A stretch of 48,903 nucleotides of DNA from Candidatus Rokuibacteriota bacterium. Lineage in GTDB: Bacteria > Methylomirabilota > Methylomirabilia > Rokubacteriales > CSP1-6. The notes below the pieces were generated by a model. It was not told the origin of the DNA, searched no databases, and saw only the letters and a list, made by a program, of their open reading frames with translations. Within the stretch, counting starts at the first letter, position 1; every line of letters starts with the position of its first letter. Positions 35,415 to 43,840 of the stretch are shown here, piece by piece. The stretch is taken from positions 1 through 48,903 of the forward strand of contig VGLJ01000035.1 in NCBI GenBank assembly GCA_016866775.1, given 5' to 3'. The translations under genes were made by a program, and so were the position numbers.

Positions 35415-35950
35415 TGATTGGCGGACGGATCGCGATCGTCGCAGTCGTCGTCGGCGCGCTCGCCGGCGGCGCGAGCGCGCGGGACCGCACCGACGCCCAG
35501 GCGCCTCCGCTCGGCACCGCGCAGGAGGCGAAAGTCGTCGCCGTGGTGCTGGATCCCACCACGCAGACACCGGTCGTCGTCCTCGAAGGCAAGCGCGACC
35601 ACCGCACGCTGACGATGGCGATCGGCCTCGCCGAAGCGACGGGCATCGCCATTCCGCTCCAGGGCGTCACGCCGCCGCGCCCGCTGACGCACGACCTGTT
35701 CCTCACGATGTTCGGCCGGCTGAAGGTCTCGCTGAGCCGCGTGGTGATCCACGACTTCCGCGACAACACGTACTTCGCGACGGTGCATCTCGCCGCGGAC
35801 GGCACGCCGATGACGCTCGACTCGCGCCCGTCCGACGCGATCGCGCTCGCCATCCGCGCGAAGGTGCCAGTGTTCATCGAAGATCGCGTCTTCGAGCGCG
35901 GGACCAAACCGCCGCCGCCGACGACGGACCCGAAGAAGCCGTCGATCTGA
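35411..35950 (+). CDS. Bifunctional nuclease family (DUF151) protein with signal peptide
   Basis: A 179-residue protein: an N-terminal hydrophobic signal (MMIGGRIAIVAVVVGALAGG-ASA) followed by a DUF151/BFN domain with VVLEGKRDHRTLTMAIGLAEA, THDLFLTMFGRL and DSRPSDAIALAIRAKVPVFI. Plant members cut DNA/RNA, but bacterial roles are little known. A secreted version is notable because the family is usually cytoplasmic. It overlaps the MFS stop (ATGA), and a TATACT box 17 nt before the ATG could give a separate promoter, with GGGGGAAC as ribosome binding site. Confidence 0.85.
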   Translation: MMIGGRIAIVAVVVGALAGGASARDRTDAQAPPLGTAQEAKVVAVVLDPTTQTPVVVLEGKRDHRTLTMAIGLAEATGIAIPLQGVTPPRPLTHDLFLTMFGRLKVSLSRVVIHDFRDNTYFATVHLAADGTPMTLDSRPSDAIALAIRAKVPVFIEDRVFERGTKPPPPTTDPKKPSI

Positions 35951-35951
35951 C

Positions 35952-36893
35952 ATGGCAAAGAACGCCGACGACCTGCAGTGGGCCCTCCAGCGCCGGCTGG
36001 AGGACGTGTTCGCGAAGCTCGGCGAGAAGTACGGCGACCTCACCGGCCGCGTCGAGATGCGGCTGCGCCCGGACGTCTCGTTCGACGAGGTCGGCGGGCT
36101 TCCGCAGGCGAAGGCGGCGCTGCAGGGCTTTGCGACCGCGCTGCAGCATCCGGAGCGGTACCTCGAGTGGGGGATCACGCCTCCGAAGGGCATCCTGCTC
36201 TACGGACCGCCCGGCACCGGCAAGACGACGCTCGCGCGCGCGCTCGCGACGTCCGCGGGCGCGATCTACTACCACCTCAAGCTGCTGAACCTCACGTCGA
36301 AGTTCGGCGCGAACACCGGCGAGATCCTGCAGGAGTCGCTGCGCATCGCCATCGGCGAGAAGCCCGGCGTGCTGCTCCTCGACGAGGCCGACGCGCTCTC
36401 GCTCGACCACTTGCTGCCGCCGCCGCAGGCGCGCGAGTCCAGCGCGCGTCTCGTCGCCGCGCTCTGCGAGAAGCTCGACGCCGTCGACGCGGCCACCGCG
36501 CGCGTGCTCGTGGTGGCCGCGACGAGCCGCACCGACGTGATCGATCCCTCGCTGGTCGCGCCGGGCCGTCTCGATCACCTCGTGGAGGTGCCGCTGCCCG
36601 ACCCCGCCGGCCAGCGCGAGATCCTCGACCTCCAGCGCGCGAAGCTCGAGCGCAAGGGGGGGCGCGCGCTGTTCAGCGAGATCGATTACGACAAGGTCGT
36701 CCCGCTCATGGGCGGGATGAGCGGCGGTGACATCTCCGACATCCTCCGGCGCGCGCTGGAGGCGAAGGTGCACGGCAGCACCGACGGCACCACGCCGCCG
36801 CCGGTGAGCACGGACGACCTGCTCGTGGCGGTGGAGACGTACCGGCGCGTGCGCGGCGTCGTCGAGAAGATCCGCTATGGTCAGTACCTGTAA
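35952..36893 (+). CDS. AAA-family ATPase
   Basis: A 313-residue AAA protein. A short N-terminal helical region is followed by DVSFDEVGGLPQAKAAL, Walker A GPPGTGKT (85-92), Walker B VLLLDEADAL, a sensor region VVAATSRTD and arginine-finger-like PGRLDH, then the small helical lid with GMSGGDISDILRRAL. It resembles the single-AAA-domain proteins related to proteasome-activating and Cdc48-type ATPases. No protease or membrane domain is attached. The substrate is unknown. Its 3' end overlaps the thioesterase gene by 17 nt. Confidence 0.9.
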   Translation: MAKNADDLQWALQRRLEDVFAKLGEKYGDLTGRVEMRLRPDVSFDEVGGLPQAKAALQGFATALQHPERYLEWGITPPKGILLYGPPGTGKTTLARALATSAGAIYYHLKLLNLTSKFGANTGEILQESLRIAIGEKPGVLLLDEADALSLDHLLPPPQARESSARLVAALCEKLDAVDAATARVLVVAATSRTDVIDPSLVAPGRLDHLVEVPLPDPAGQREILDLQRAKLERKGGRALFSEIDYDKVVPLMGGMSGGDISDILRRALEAKVHGSTDGTTPPPVSTDDLLVAVETYRRVRGVVEKIRYGQYL

Positions 36894-37281
36894 GATCCGT
36901 GTCCGCTACAAGGACACGGACTGCATGAAGGTCGTCTACTACGGCAACTACCTCACGTACTTCGAGGTCGGCCGGGTCGAGTACCTCCGGCAGCACGGGC
37001 TCGCGATGTCCGACGTCGATCAGAAGGTGCACCTGCCCGTCGTCGAGGCGGTGGTGCGCTACGTGAAGCCGGCGCGCCTGGACGAGCTGCTGGACGTGCG
37101 CTGCTGGATCAGCGAGCGCAAGCGCGCGAGCTTCCGCTTCGCGTACGAGATCGCCAACGAGCCGGGCGAGCGCGTGGCGACGGGCTCGACGCTCCACGCG
37201 TGCTGGGACCCGCAGACCAGCCGGATGATCGCCGTCCCGGACTGGCTGGTGACGGCCATGCCGGTGGTGGCGCAAGGTTAG
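36877..37281 (+). CDS. YbgC/FadM-type acyl-CoA thioesterase
   Basis: A 134-residue 4HBT hotdog protein. RVRYKDTDCMKVVYYGNYLTYFEVGRVEYLR contains the catalytic Asp and the Y-x-N-Y pattern of the family. It would hydrolyse acyl-CoA thioesters in the cytoplasm; Tol-Pal linkage is not supported because no tol genes are near. It overlaps the AAA gene by 17 nt, so both are probably co-transcribed. Downstream begins a decayed region with no intact gene. Confidence 0.9.
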   Translation: MVSTCKIRVRYKDTDCMKVVYYGNYLTYFEVGRVEYLRQHGLAMSDVDQKVHLPVVEAVVRYVKPARLDELLDVRCWISERKRASFRFAYEIANEPGERVATGSTLHACWDPQTSRMIAVPDWLVTAMPVVAQG

Positions 37282-37305
37282 GGATGGCGGCGGTCGAGGC
37301 GGAGA

Positions 37306-37358
37306 ATCGCGCTATCCGACGAAATAGGCCGACGGGATAGCCAGTGAGATAGCGCGAT
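37306..37358. repeat. 11-bp inverted repeat after the thioesterase gene
   Basis: ATCGCGCTATC (37306-37316) and its perfect inverse GATAGCGCGAT (37348-37358) are separated by 31 nt that include a third related piece, GGATAGC (37335-37341). It could be a terminator-like fold or the edge of the decayed segment that follows. Confidence 0.6.
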
Positions 37359-37390
37359 CCGCGGCTCACGTTGCTCGGCTCACGATCGGA

Positions 37391-37873
37391 TTGCACGAAG
37401 GGCGTTGGGCAAATCGATACTCCTATCCCGGCGATGCGGAGATCGAAGCGCGAGTGAAACCCGCGCGCCCACGCGGCCACCTTCTTCGCGCCGAATTTCT
37501 CGCACTGTGTCGCTGGAAGACGCCGAGGTCCCAGCCGCGCTGTCGTCGGAATCGCGACGACTACATTCGCGAGGTTACGCGGATCGCCTTGAGCACCACG
37601 AGCGAGGAGCTGAAAATTCGCGTGCTCCTGCTCTTGGATGGCGTCAGCTGGCCAACAGCGTTCGTCATTCTTCACTTCTGCGACCGGGGCAAGTACCCGA
37701 TCCTCGACGTCCGCGCGCTCTGATCAGTGGGATTCCGCCGCGTTCCTGCCTACAGCTTCATGGTGTGGTGGGCATACACACGCTTTATCCGAAGCATCAG
37801 CAGGCGTACCGGCCTCTCAATGCGGACGATCGACCGCGCTCTCTGGCAGTACTCGAAGGAGCGGCAACCTTGA
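37391..37873 (+). pseudogene. Conserved helical (HhH-like) hypothetical protein with an internal stop
   Basis: The frame reads WKTPRSQPRCRRNRDDYIRE, then LLLLDGVSWPTAFVILHF and YPILDVRAL, hits TGA at 37721-37723, and continues in the same frame through SVGFRRVPAYSFMVWWAYTR to a stop at 37871-37873. The family-like context (ALW-S) suggests a Trp codon TGG became TGA. GVSWPTAFVILHF resembles a helix-hairpin-helix core. The upstream start is unclear (TTG at 37391 is the best). The region is visibly less GC-rich than its neighbours. Confidence 0.6.
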
Positions 37874-37965
37874 TCAGACAAGCTGCGATGCAAGCGGCGG
37901 TGAGCGGCCGGGTTCGCCGCTTCGGTTATCCTGATGGCGGTTCTGGGCGACCGACGGAGGGATGG

Positions 37966-38150
37966 ATGGCGTCGGGAAGGGCGAAGCAGAAGGGTCTCGA
38001 AGTCATCGAGAAGCTCCCCGCAGATGCACGCTCGAAGATGCGATCGGACGCCTCGTGCTCTTGGCGAAGGCCGAGCGTGGCGGCGACTCAGGTCGTCTGG
38101 GCACGGCAACTACCGGATCGCCTATCGTCTCCGACACGACGTTGTCGCGG
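37966..38150 (+). pseudogene. Fossil type II toxin-antitoxin module (antitoxin-toxin remnants)
   Basis: From ATG 37966 (with GGAGGG 4 nt upstream) the frame gives LEVIEKLPADA, then slips one base to TLEDAIGRLVLLAKAERG, together the usual N-terminal half of a short antitoxin. The sequence then jumps to GNYRIAYRLRHDVVAV in a third frame, which looks like the C-terminal strand region of a RelE/ParE toxin. The antitoxin C-terminus and most of the toxin are missing, so a deletion fused the two genes. It cannot encode a working module. Confidence 0.6.
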
Positions 38151-38191
38151 TGACGCGCCTCGGGATCGGCGTTGCGCCGCTCAAGTGCGTG

Positions 38192-38197
38192 TATAAT
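38192..38197 (+). promoter_or_regulatory. -10 box for the Gld-type ABC operon
   Basis: TATAAT ends 20 nt before the ATG at 38218. No convincing -35 hexamer and no Shine-Dalgarno are visible; the leader would be about 14 nt. Confidence 0.4.
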
Positions 38198-38217
38198 CAG
38201 CGCTCGGTTCGCCCCGT

Positions 38218-39213
38218 ATGATCGAAGTTCAAGGCCTCACCAAACACTACGGCGCCTTCACGGCGATCCGCGACGTCACGTTCGACGTGGCGCCCGGTCA
38301 GATCGTCGGCTTCCTCGGTCCCAACGGGGCCGGCAAGTCGACCACGATGCGCATCCTGTCGTGCTTCATGCCGGCGAGCGGCGGCACGGCGCGCGTCGCG
38401 GGCTACGACGTCTTCTCGCAGTCGATGGAGGTGCGCCGGCGCATCGGCTACCTGCCGGAGAGCGTCCCGCTCTACACCGACATGCGTGTGGCCCCGTACC
38501 TCGACTTCGTCGCCGAGGTGAAGGGCGTGCCGCGCGCGACGCGCAAGCGGCGCGTCGCCGAGGTCATGGACAAGTGCCTGATCAGCGACGTGCAGTACCG
38601 GCTGATCAGCGGCCTCTCGAAGGGCTACCGGCAGCGGGTCGGGCTCGCGCAGGCGATCGTCAACGACCCGCACGTGCTGATCCTCGACGAGCCCACCATC
38701 GGCCTCGACCCGCGCCAGATCACCGAGATCCGCGCGCTGATCAAGTCGCTGGCGGGCGAGCACACGGTGATCCTCTCGACGCACATCCTCCCGGAAGTCT
38801 CCATGGTCTGCAGCGGCGTCATCATCATCAACAAGGGCAGCGTGGTCGCGCAGGGCCCGATCGACTCCCTGGTCGAAGCATTCTTCCCCCTGAGCCGCGT
38901 GCAGGTCGAGCTGGCCGCGCCGCCGGACAGCGCGCGCGAGGCGCTGCGCGGCATCCCCGGCGTCCGCGACGTCCGCGACGTCCTCACCGGCGACGGCACC
39001 GCCGCCTTCGCGGTCGAGGCCGCGCGCGACCGCGACGTGCGCGGCGAGATCTTCCAGCTCGCGATCGACCAGCGCTGGCGCCTCCTCGAGCTGCGCCGGG
39101 AGGGCATGACGCTGGAGGAAGTGTTCATGAAGATCGTGGCCGGCGAGGAAGCCGGCGAGCCGGAGCCGCGCGTGCCCGCCGAGCCGGTGCCCGCGCACGA
39201 GACGACGTCATGA
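38218..39213 (+). CDS. ABC transporter ATP-binding protein (GldA-like)
   Basis: A 331-residue ABC-2 family ATPase. Walker A GPNGAGKST, the GYLPESVPLYTDM Q-loop region, signature LSKGYRQRVGLAQ, Walker B VLILDEPTIGLDP and STHILPEV. A C-terminal extension after about 225 is typical of GldA/NosF/CcmA exporters. It starts the four-gene operon with a GldF-like permease, a GldG-like protein and a DUF4340 protein. Such cassettes are found in many non-gliding bacteria, so gliding is not implied. The 3' end overlaps the permease start (ATGA). Confidence 0.95.
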   Translation: MIEVQGLTKHYGAFTAIRDVTFDVAPGQIVGFLGPNGAGKSTTMRILSCFMPASGGTARVAGYDVFSQSMEVRRRIGYLPESVPLYTDMRVAPYLDFVAEVKGVPRATRKRRVAEVMDKCLISDVQYRLISGLSKGYRQRVGLAQAIVNDPHVLILDEPTIGLDPRQITEIRALIKSLAGEHTVILSTHILPEVSMVCSGVIIINKGSVVAQGPIDSLVEAFFPLSRVQVELAAPPDSAREALRGIPGVRDVRDVLTGDGTAAFAVEAARDRDVRGEIFQLAIDQRWRLLELRREGMTLEEVFMKIVAGEEAGEPEPRVPAEPVPAHETTS

Positions 39214-39977
39214 AGATCTGGCCCATCATGAAGAAGGAGCTCCGCCTCTACTTCACGACGCCCGTCGCCTACGGGGTGATGTTCTTCTTCCTCCTCGTCA
39301 TGGGCTACTTCTTCTTCTCGATCTTCTCGTTCTACACGATGGCCTCGATGCAGTCGGCGATGAACCCGCAGATGGCGCGGGACCTCAACCCGACCGACAG
39401 CGTGATGCGGCCGCTCTTCTCGAACATGAGCGTGATCCTGCTGCTGCTCATGCCGCTCGTCACCATGCGGCTCTTCGCGGAAGAGCGGAAGAACGGGACC
39501 ATCGAGCTGCTGCTGACGTATCCCGTCCGTGACGGCGCCGTGCTCCTCGGCAAGTTCTTCGCGGCGCTGGTGCTCTACGTCGTCATGCTCGTGCTCACGC
39601 TGCTCTATCCGGGCATCGTCATGTACTTCACGCGGCTCGAGTGGGGGCCGATCCTCACCGGCTACGTCGGGCTCCTGCTCATGGGCGCCACGTTCATCGC
39701 GGTCGGCGTCTGCATCTCGTCGTTCTTCGAGAACCAGATCATGGCGGGGACGGCCACCTTCGTCGTGCTGCTGATGTTCTGGGTCATCGGCTGGAGCGGC
39801 GACGCCGCGGGCGGGATCTGGAAGACGGTCCTGAGCGAGCTGTCGATCATCGAGCACTTCGACACGTTCGCGAAAGGCATCTTCGACACGAAGGACATCG
39901 TCTACTACGTGAATTTCACGCTCCTGGCGCTCTTCATCGGGCTCAAGTCGCTCGAGACGCGCCGGTGGAAGGGCTAG
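39210..39977 (+). CDS. ABC-2 permease (GldF-like)
   Basis: A 255-residue inner-membrane permease with about six helices. The N-terminus MKIWPIMKKELRLYFTTPVAYG, the coupling helix RLFAEERKNGTIELLLTYPV, and YSI-like FFENQIMAGTATFVVLLMF are characteristic. It would form the transmembrane channel with the ATPase before it. ATG overlaps the preceding stop by 4 nt, and the next gene begins 1 nt after its stop. Confidence 0.93.
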   Translation: MKIWPIMKKELRLYFTTPVAYGVMFFFLLVMGYFFFSIFSFYTMASMQSAMNPQMARDLNPTDSVMRPLFSNMSVILLLLMPLVTMRLFAEERKNGTIELLLTYPVRDGAVLLGKFFAALVLYVVMLVLTLLYPGIVMYFTRLEWGPILTGYVGLLLMGATFIAVGVCISSFFENQIMAGTATFVVLLMFWVIGWSGDAAGGIWKTVLSELSIIEHFDTFAKGIFDTKDIVYYVNFTLLALFIGLKSLETRRWKG

Positions 39978-39978
39978 G

Positions 39979-41523
39979 ATGAAGCGCGTCAGCGCCTGGA
40001 CGTTCTACGTGGGAGCCGCGATCGCCGCCGCCGGCGCATTTCTGCCGCTCGCGCTGCCGGCCCGGACCCCGCCGCAGCTCCAGTTCCTGATCCTGTACCG
40101 CTGGTGGATCATCCTCGCGGGCCTGCTGCTCATCGGCGCGTCCTTCCTGGTCGGGATCGAGGACTACCGCGCGGTCGCCAGCCGTCGCTCGACCCGGTAC
40201 GGCACGAACACCGTGGTGATGGTGCTGCTCGTGCTCGGCGTCATCGGGTTCGTCGAGGTGCTGTCGGCCCGGCACAACGCGCGTCTCGACCTCACCGAGA
40301 ACCGGCGCAACAGCCTCTCGCCGCAGACGATCCAGCTCCTGAAGTCGCTCAAGGCCGACGTCAACGCCGTCGGCTTCTTCCGCACGGACCAGCCGGGCAA
40401 GCGCGTGGCCGAGGACCTCTTCAAGCAGTACGCGCGCCACGCCGGCGGGAAGTTCACGTGGAAGGTCGTCGACCCCGACCGCGAGCCGGCGCTTGCCCGG
40501 CGCTACGCCGTGGAGTCGTACGGCACGGTGGTGCTCGAGACCAAGACGAAGTCGGAGAAAGTCCTCGACGCCGAGGAGGAGAAGCTCACCAACGGCCTCG
40601 TGAAGGTCACGCGCGAGGGCAAGCGCGCGGTCTACGTCGTACAGGGCCACGGCGAGCACGAGATCACCAACACCGAGCGCTCGGGCTTCAGCGAGGCGAA
40701 GGGCGCGCTCGAGCGGTCCAACTACGAGGTGAAGCCGCTGACCCTCGCGCGCGAGGGCAAGGTACCGGACGATGCCGCGGTCGTCGTCATCCCCGGCCCG
40801 CGCACCGACCTCTTCCAGCCCGAGGTCGACGCGCTCGACGCGTACGTGGGCAAGGGCGGCAAGCTCCTCGTGATGGTGAACCCGTTCCAGAACGAGGCCA
40901 TGAAGAAGTGGCTCGCGAAGTACGGCTTCGAGCTGGGCGACAACCTCGTCGTGGAGCCCAATCCGATCGGGCGCCTCTTCGGCATCGGGCCGGAGGTGCC
41001 GATCGTCCAGCAGTACGAGGCCCACGCGATCACGCGCGACATGGGGGGCGTGACCACGCTGTTCCCGCTCACGCGCAGCGTGGGCACGGCGAAGACGCCG
41101 CCGCAGGGCATGTCGCTCCAGCCGCTCGCGCGCACGAGCGCGCAGAGCTGGGGCGAGACGAACCGCGATGCGCTCCAGCGCGGCGAGGCGCAGCCCGACC
41201 CGCAGGACGCGCGCGGCCCGCTGCCCGTCGCCGCCGTGGCCACGAAGGAGAAGGCGCGCATCGTGACGTACGGCACGTCGAATCTCGCGTCGAACCAGTT
41301 CCTCAACCTGCAGGGCAACCGTGACTTCTTCCTCAACACCGTGAGCTGGCTCGCCGAGGAGGAGGATCAGATCTCGATCCGGCCGAAGGACGCGCGCTCG
41401 GCCCCGGTGTTCCTCAGCGCGCAGCAGGGCCAGGCCGTCTTCCTGCTGCCGGTCGTCGTCCTCCCCGCGCTCGTGCTGGCCGGCGGGATCGTGGCCGTCG
41501 TGCGCCGCCGCGCCGCGAAGTAA
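39979..41523 (+). CDS. GldG-family ABC-type auxiliary protein
   Basis: A 514-residue membrane-anchored protein: about three N-terminal helices (about 8-28, 38-58, 73-93), a large periplasmic ABC_transp_aux domain (LDLTENRRNSLSPQTIQLL, YVVQGHGEHEI, KVPDDAAVVVIPGPRTDLF) and one C-terminal helix (about 485-507). This layout is the GldG/Gldg_ABC_C type, partner of GldA/GldF. The exported substrate is unknown. It follows the permease by 1 nt. Confidence 0.92.
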   Translation: MKRVSAWTFYVGAAIAAAGAFLPLALPARTPPQLQFLILYRWWIILAGLLLIGASFLVGIEDYRAVASRRSTRYGTNTVVMVLLVLGVIGFVEVLSARHNARLDLTENRRNSLSPQTIQLLKSLKADVNAVGFFRTDQPGKRVAEDLFKQYARHAGGKFTWKVVDPDREPALARRYAVESYGTVVLETKTKSEKVLDAEEEKLTNGLVKVTREGKRAVYVVQGHGEHEITNTERSGFSEAKGALERSNYEVKPLTLAREGKVPDDAAVVVIPGPRTDLFQPEVDALDAYVGKGGKLLVMVNPFQNEAMKKWLAKYGFELGDNLVVEPNPIGRLFGIGPEVPIVQQYEAHAITRDMGGVTTLFPLTRSVGTAKTPPQGMSLQPLARTSAQSWGETNRDALQRGEAQPDPQDARGPLPVAAVATKEKARIVTYGTSNLASNQFLNLQGNRDFFLNTVSWLAEEEDQISIRPKDARSAPVFLSAQQGQAVFLLPVVVLPALVLAGGIVAVVRRRAAK

Positions 41524-41526
41524 CGC

Positions 41527-43290
41527 GTGCGCTGGCAGACGACCCTCGTCGCCGCCATCCTCCTCGCGCTCGTTGGCGGCTTCTACTACGTCTACGAAGT
41601 CCGTATGGGGCCCGACCGCGAGAAGGTCGAGACGCGGAAGGGCCGCGTCTTCTCGATCGAGACCGCCGACGTCATGGCGGTGGAGCTGAAGCGGCCCGAC
41701 GGCACCGTCAAGGCGGCCCGCGAGGCGGAGAACTGGCTGCTCGTGGATCCCGTCAAGGCGCGCGGCGATCGCGGCGCGATCGAGGAGACGCTCACCACCG
41801 TGGTGACCGCGAAGATGGACCGCGAGATCGAGGCGGCGCCGAAGTCGCTCGCCGACTTCGGGCTCGACAAGCCCGCCGCCGAGGTGGACCTCACGCTGAA
41901 GGACGGCAAGACGCTCGGGCTCCTCATCGGCGCCAAGAGCCCGACGGGCGTGTGGGTGTACGCGAAGGAGCGCGACAAGCCGAACGTCTTCGTCCTCGGC
42001 GAGAGCGTGCTCCGCGACTCCACCCGGCCCGTGGGGGACTTCCGCGACAAGACCCTCCTCTCCTTCTCGCGCGCGGACCTGAGCGGGATCGAGATCGTGA
42101 CCGCGGCCGAGTCGATCGCGCTCGAGCCCGAAGGCCAGCGCTGGAAGATGACGCGGCCGGTGCCGCGCCCCGCGGACACCGAGACCGTCAACGACCTCCT
42201 CGAGAAGCTCGGCGCCGCGCGCGTGCGAGAGTTCGTCGCGGAGGCGCCGCCGTCGCTCGCGCCCTACGGCCTCGATCGCCCGGCGCGCGTGGTGCTCCAC
42301 GTGGGCAAGGAGAAGGACCGCGCGGCGCGCGCGCTCCTCTTCGGCAAGATGGACGAGGCCAAGAAGGGCGTCTACGCGATGCGCGCGGGCGAGACGAGCG
42401 TGCTCCTCGTTCCGGAGGAGACGTGGAAGGCCGTGCCGCAGAACGTGGCCGCGCTGCGCGACAAGGCGGTGGTCGCGTTCGAGCGCGAGAAGGTGACGCG
42501 GATCGACATCGAGAGCCCGAAGGGCACCGTGAGCGTCACGAAGACCAAGGACGCGTGGGCGATCACCGCGCCGGAGGCGCTGCCCGCCGACCAGGTCGAG
42601 GTCGGCGCCGTGCTCTCGCGGCTGCGCGAGCTGCGCGCCCAGGGGTTCCTCAGCGACGACGCCACCGGCATCCCGCGCTATCTCGCGAAGCCCGAAGTCA
42701 AGGTCACGGTCCACCAGGAAGGCGCGCCCGCGCCCACGACGGTGCTGCTCGCGCCGGCGCCGGACCGTCGTGGCGGCAAGCCGACCGTCTACGCGGCCGT
42801 CGCCGGCAAGGGGCCCGTCGTCCTCGTGGACGACAAGGCGCTCCAGGGCCTCGGCCGTACCGCGCTCGAGCTGCGCGACCGCCGGGTCTTCGCGGGCCTC
42901 GAGCCGAGGGACGTGAAGCGCGTGCGCGTGAAGGCCGGCGGCCAGACGGTCGTCGCCGAGCGGAGCGGGGACGCCGACTGGAAGCTGGTCGAGCCGGCGA
43001 AGGGCGCCGCGCGCTCGACGAAGATCGACGACCTCCTCTACATGCTTCGCGGCCTCAGGTGGGACGAGATCGCGGCCGATAAGGCGGATACGCCTGCGCG
43101 CTGGGGCTTCGACGCGCCCGCATTCGAGGTGACCATGCTGAGGGCCGACGGCTCCGAGCTCGGAACCCTCGTTCTCGGGAAGCGCGAAGGCGAGCGGTAC
43201 TACGCGCGCACCGCGAGCTCGCCGGTGTACTCCATCCAGGCGGGCGCCGTGGGCCAGCTCCCCAAGATCCCCGACGACCTCAAGGGCTGA
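41527..43290 (+). CDS. DUF4340 protein with three DUF4340-like repeats
   Basis: A 587-residue protein with a single N-terminal membrane helix (about 7-24) and a long extracytoplasmic part. Three copies of the family-like turn are visible: ADFGLDKPAAEVDL (about 110), PYGLDRPARVVLHV (about 246) and RWGFDAPAFEVTML (about 526), indicating tandem domains of which the middle section is more diverged. DUF4340 genes commonly follow gldG in these cassettes; function unknown. GTG at 41527 is the start, 3 nt after gldG. Confidence 0.88.
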   Translation: MRWQTTLVAAILLALVGGFYYVYEVRMGPDREKVETRKGRVFSIETADVMAVELKRPDGTVKAAREAENWLLVDPVKARGDRGAIEETLTTVVTAKMDREIEAAPKSLADFGLDKPAAEVDLTLKDGKTLGLLIGAKSPTGVWVYAKERDKPNVFVLGESVLRDSTRPVGDFRDKTLLSFSRADLSGIEIVTAAESIALEPEGQRWKMTRPVPRPADTETVNDLLEKLGAARVREFVAEAPPSLAPYGLDRPARVVLHVGKEKDRAARALLFGKMDEAKKGVYAMRAGETSVLLVPEETWKAVPQNVAALRDKAVVAFEREKVTRIDIESPKGTVSVTKTKDAWAITAPEALPADQVEVGAVLSRLRELRAQGFLSDDATGIPRYLAKPEVKVTVHQEGAPAPTTVLLAPAPDRRGGKPTVYAAVAGKGPVVLVDDKALQGLGRTALELRDRRVFAGLEPRDVKRVRVKAGGQTVVAERSGDADWKLVEPAKGAARSTKIDDLLYMLRGLRWDEIAADKADTPARWGFDAPAFEVTMLRADGSELGTLVLGKREGERYYARTASSPVYSIQAGAVGQLPKIPDDLKG

Positions 43291-43294
43291 GGCC

Positions 43295-43840
43295 GTGAAA
43301 GGCGTCGTCTTCAACCTGCTCGAGGAGTTCGTGCGACGGGCCCACGGAGAGCACGCCTGGGAAGCGTTGCTCGCGCGCGCGGGCGTCGACGGCGCCTACA
43401 CGTCGCTGGGCAACTATGCCGACGCGGACCTGGGCGCGCTCGTCACCGCCGCGTCCGAGATGCTCGGCCAGCCTCCCCCGACGATCGTCCGCGCGTTCGG
43501 CCGCGCGGCCCTGCCGCTGCTCGCCGAGAAGTACCCGAACTTCTTCCGGCCGTTTCCATCCACGCGCTCGTTCCTCCTCGCGCTGAACGACATCATCCAT
43601 CCCGAGGTCAACAAGCTCTACCGCGGCGCGGAGACGCCGACGTTCCAGTTCGACGCCTCGTCGCCGGACGTCCTCGTCATGGGCTGCACCTCGGCCCGGC
43701 GCCTCTGCCAGTTCGCCCAGGGCTTGATCGAAGGCGCCGCGGCGCCCTACCGCGAAGACGTCACGAGCGACGAGACGCTCTGCATGCATCGGGGGAACGC
43801 GCGGTGCGAGTTCCGCATCGCCCTGCGGAGCGCGTCGTGA
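43295..43840 (+). CDS. H-NOX heme NO-binding sensor protein
   Basis: A 181-residue HNOB-domain protein that binds heme and senses NO (or O2). It starts MKGVVFNLLEEFVRRAHG (GTG start) and has NDIIHPEVNKLY, with the proximal heme ligand at His102 as in the family. The propionate-binding Y-x-S-x-R is C-T-S-A-R here, so the usual Tyr is replaced by Cys. The stop overlaps the GTG of the histidine kinase, the normal H-NOX-HnoK pairing. Confidence 0.9.
   Translation: MKGVVFNLLEEFVRRAHGEHAWEALLARAGVDGAYTSLGNYADADLGALVTAASEMLGQPPPTIVRAFGRAALPLLAEKYPNFFRPFPSTRSFLLALNDIIHPEVNKLYRGAETPTFQFDASSPDVLVMGCTSARRLCQFAQGLIEGAAAPYREDVTSDETLCMHRGNARCEFRIALRSAS

Noticed and set aside
36654-36662. G7 tract inside the AAA ATPase as a further G6 repeat
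   Set aside because: It is a lone run inside intact coding sequence with no CTT or GCCCCCC arm, so it is not a copy of the repeat.
37306-37358. Inverted repeat as the end of an insertion sequence
   Set aside because: There is no transposase, no matching far end and no target duplication that I can see, so it was kept only as an inverted repeat.
39943-43314. A 1123-codon minus-strand open frame opposite the GldG-like and DUF4340 genes
   Set aside because: Same reason: the plus strand holds complete GldG and DUF4340 proteins with sensible membrane segments, whereas the antisense product has biased composition.
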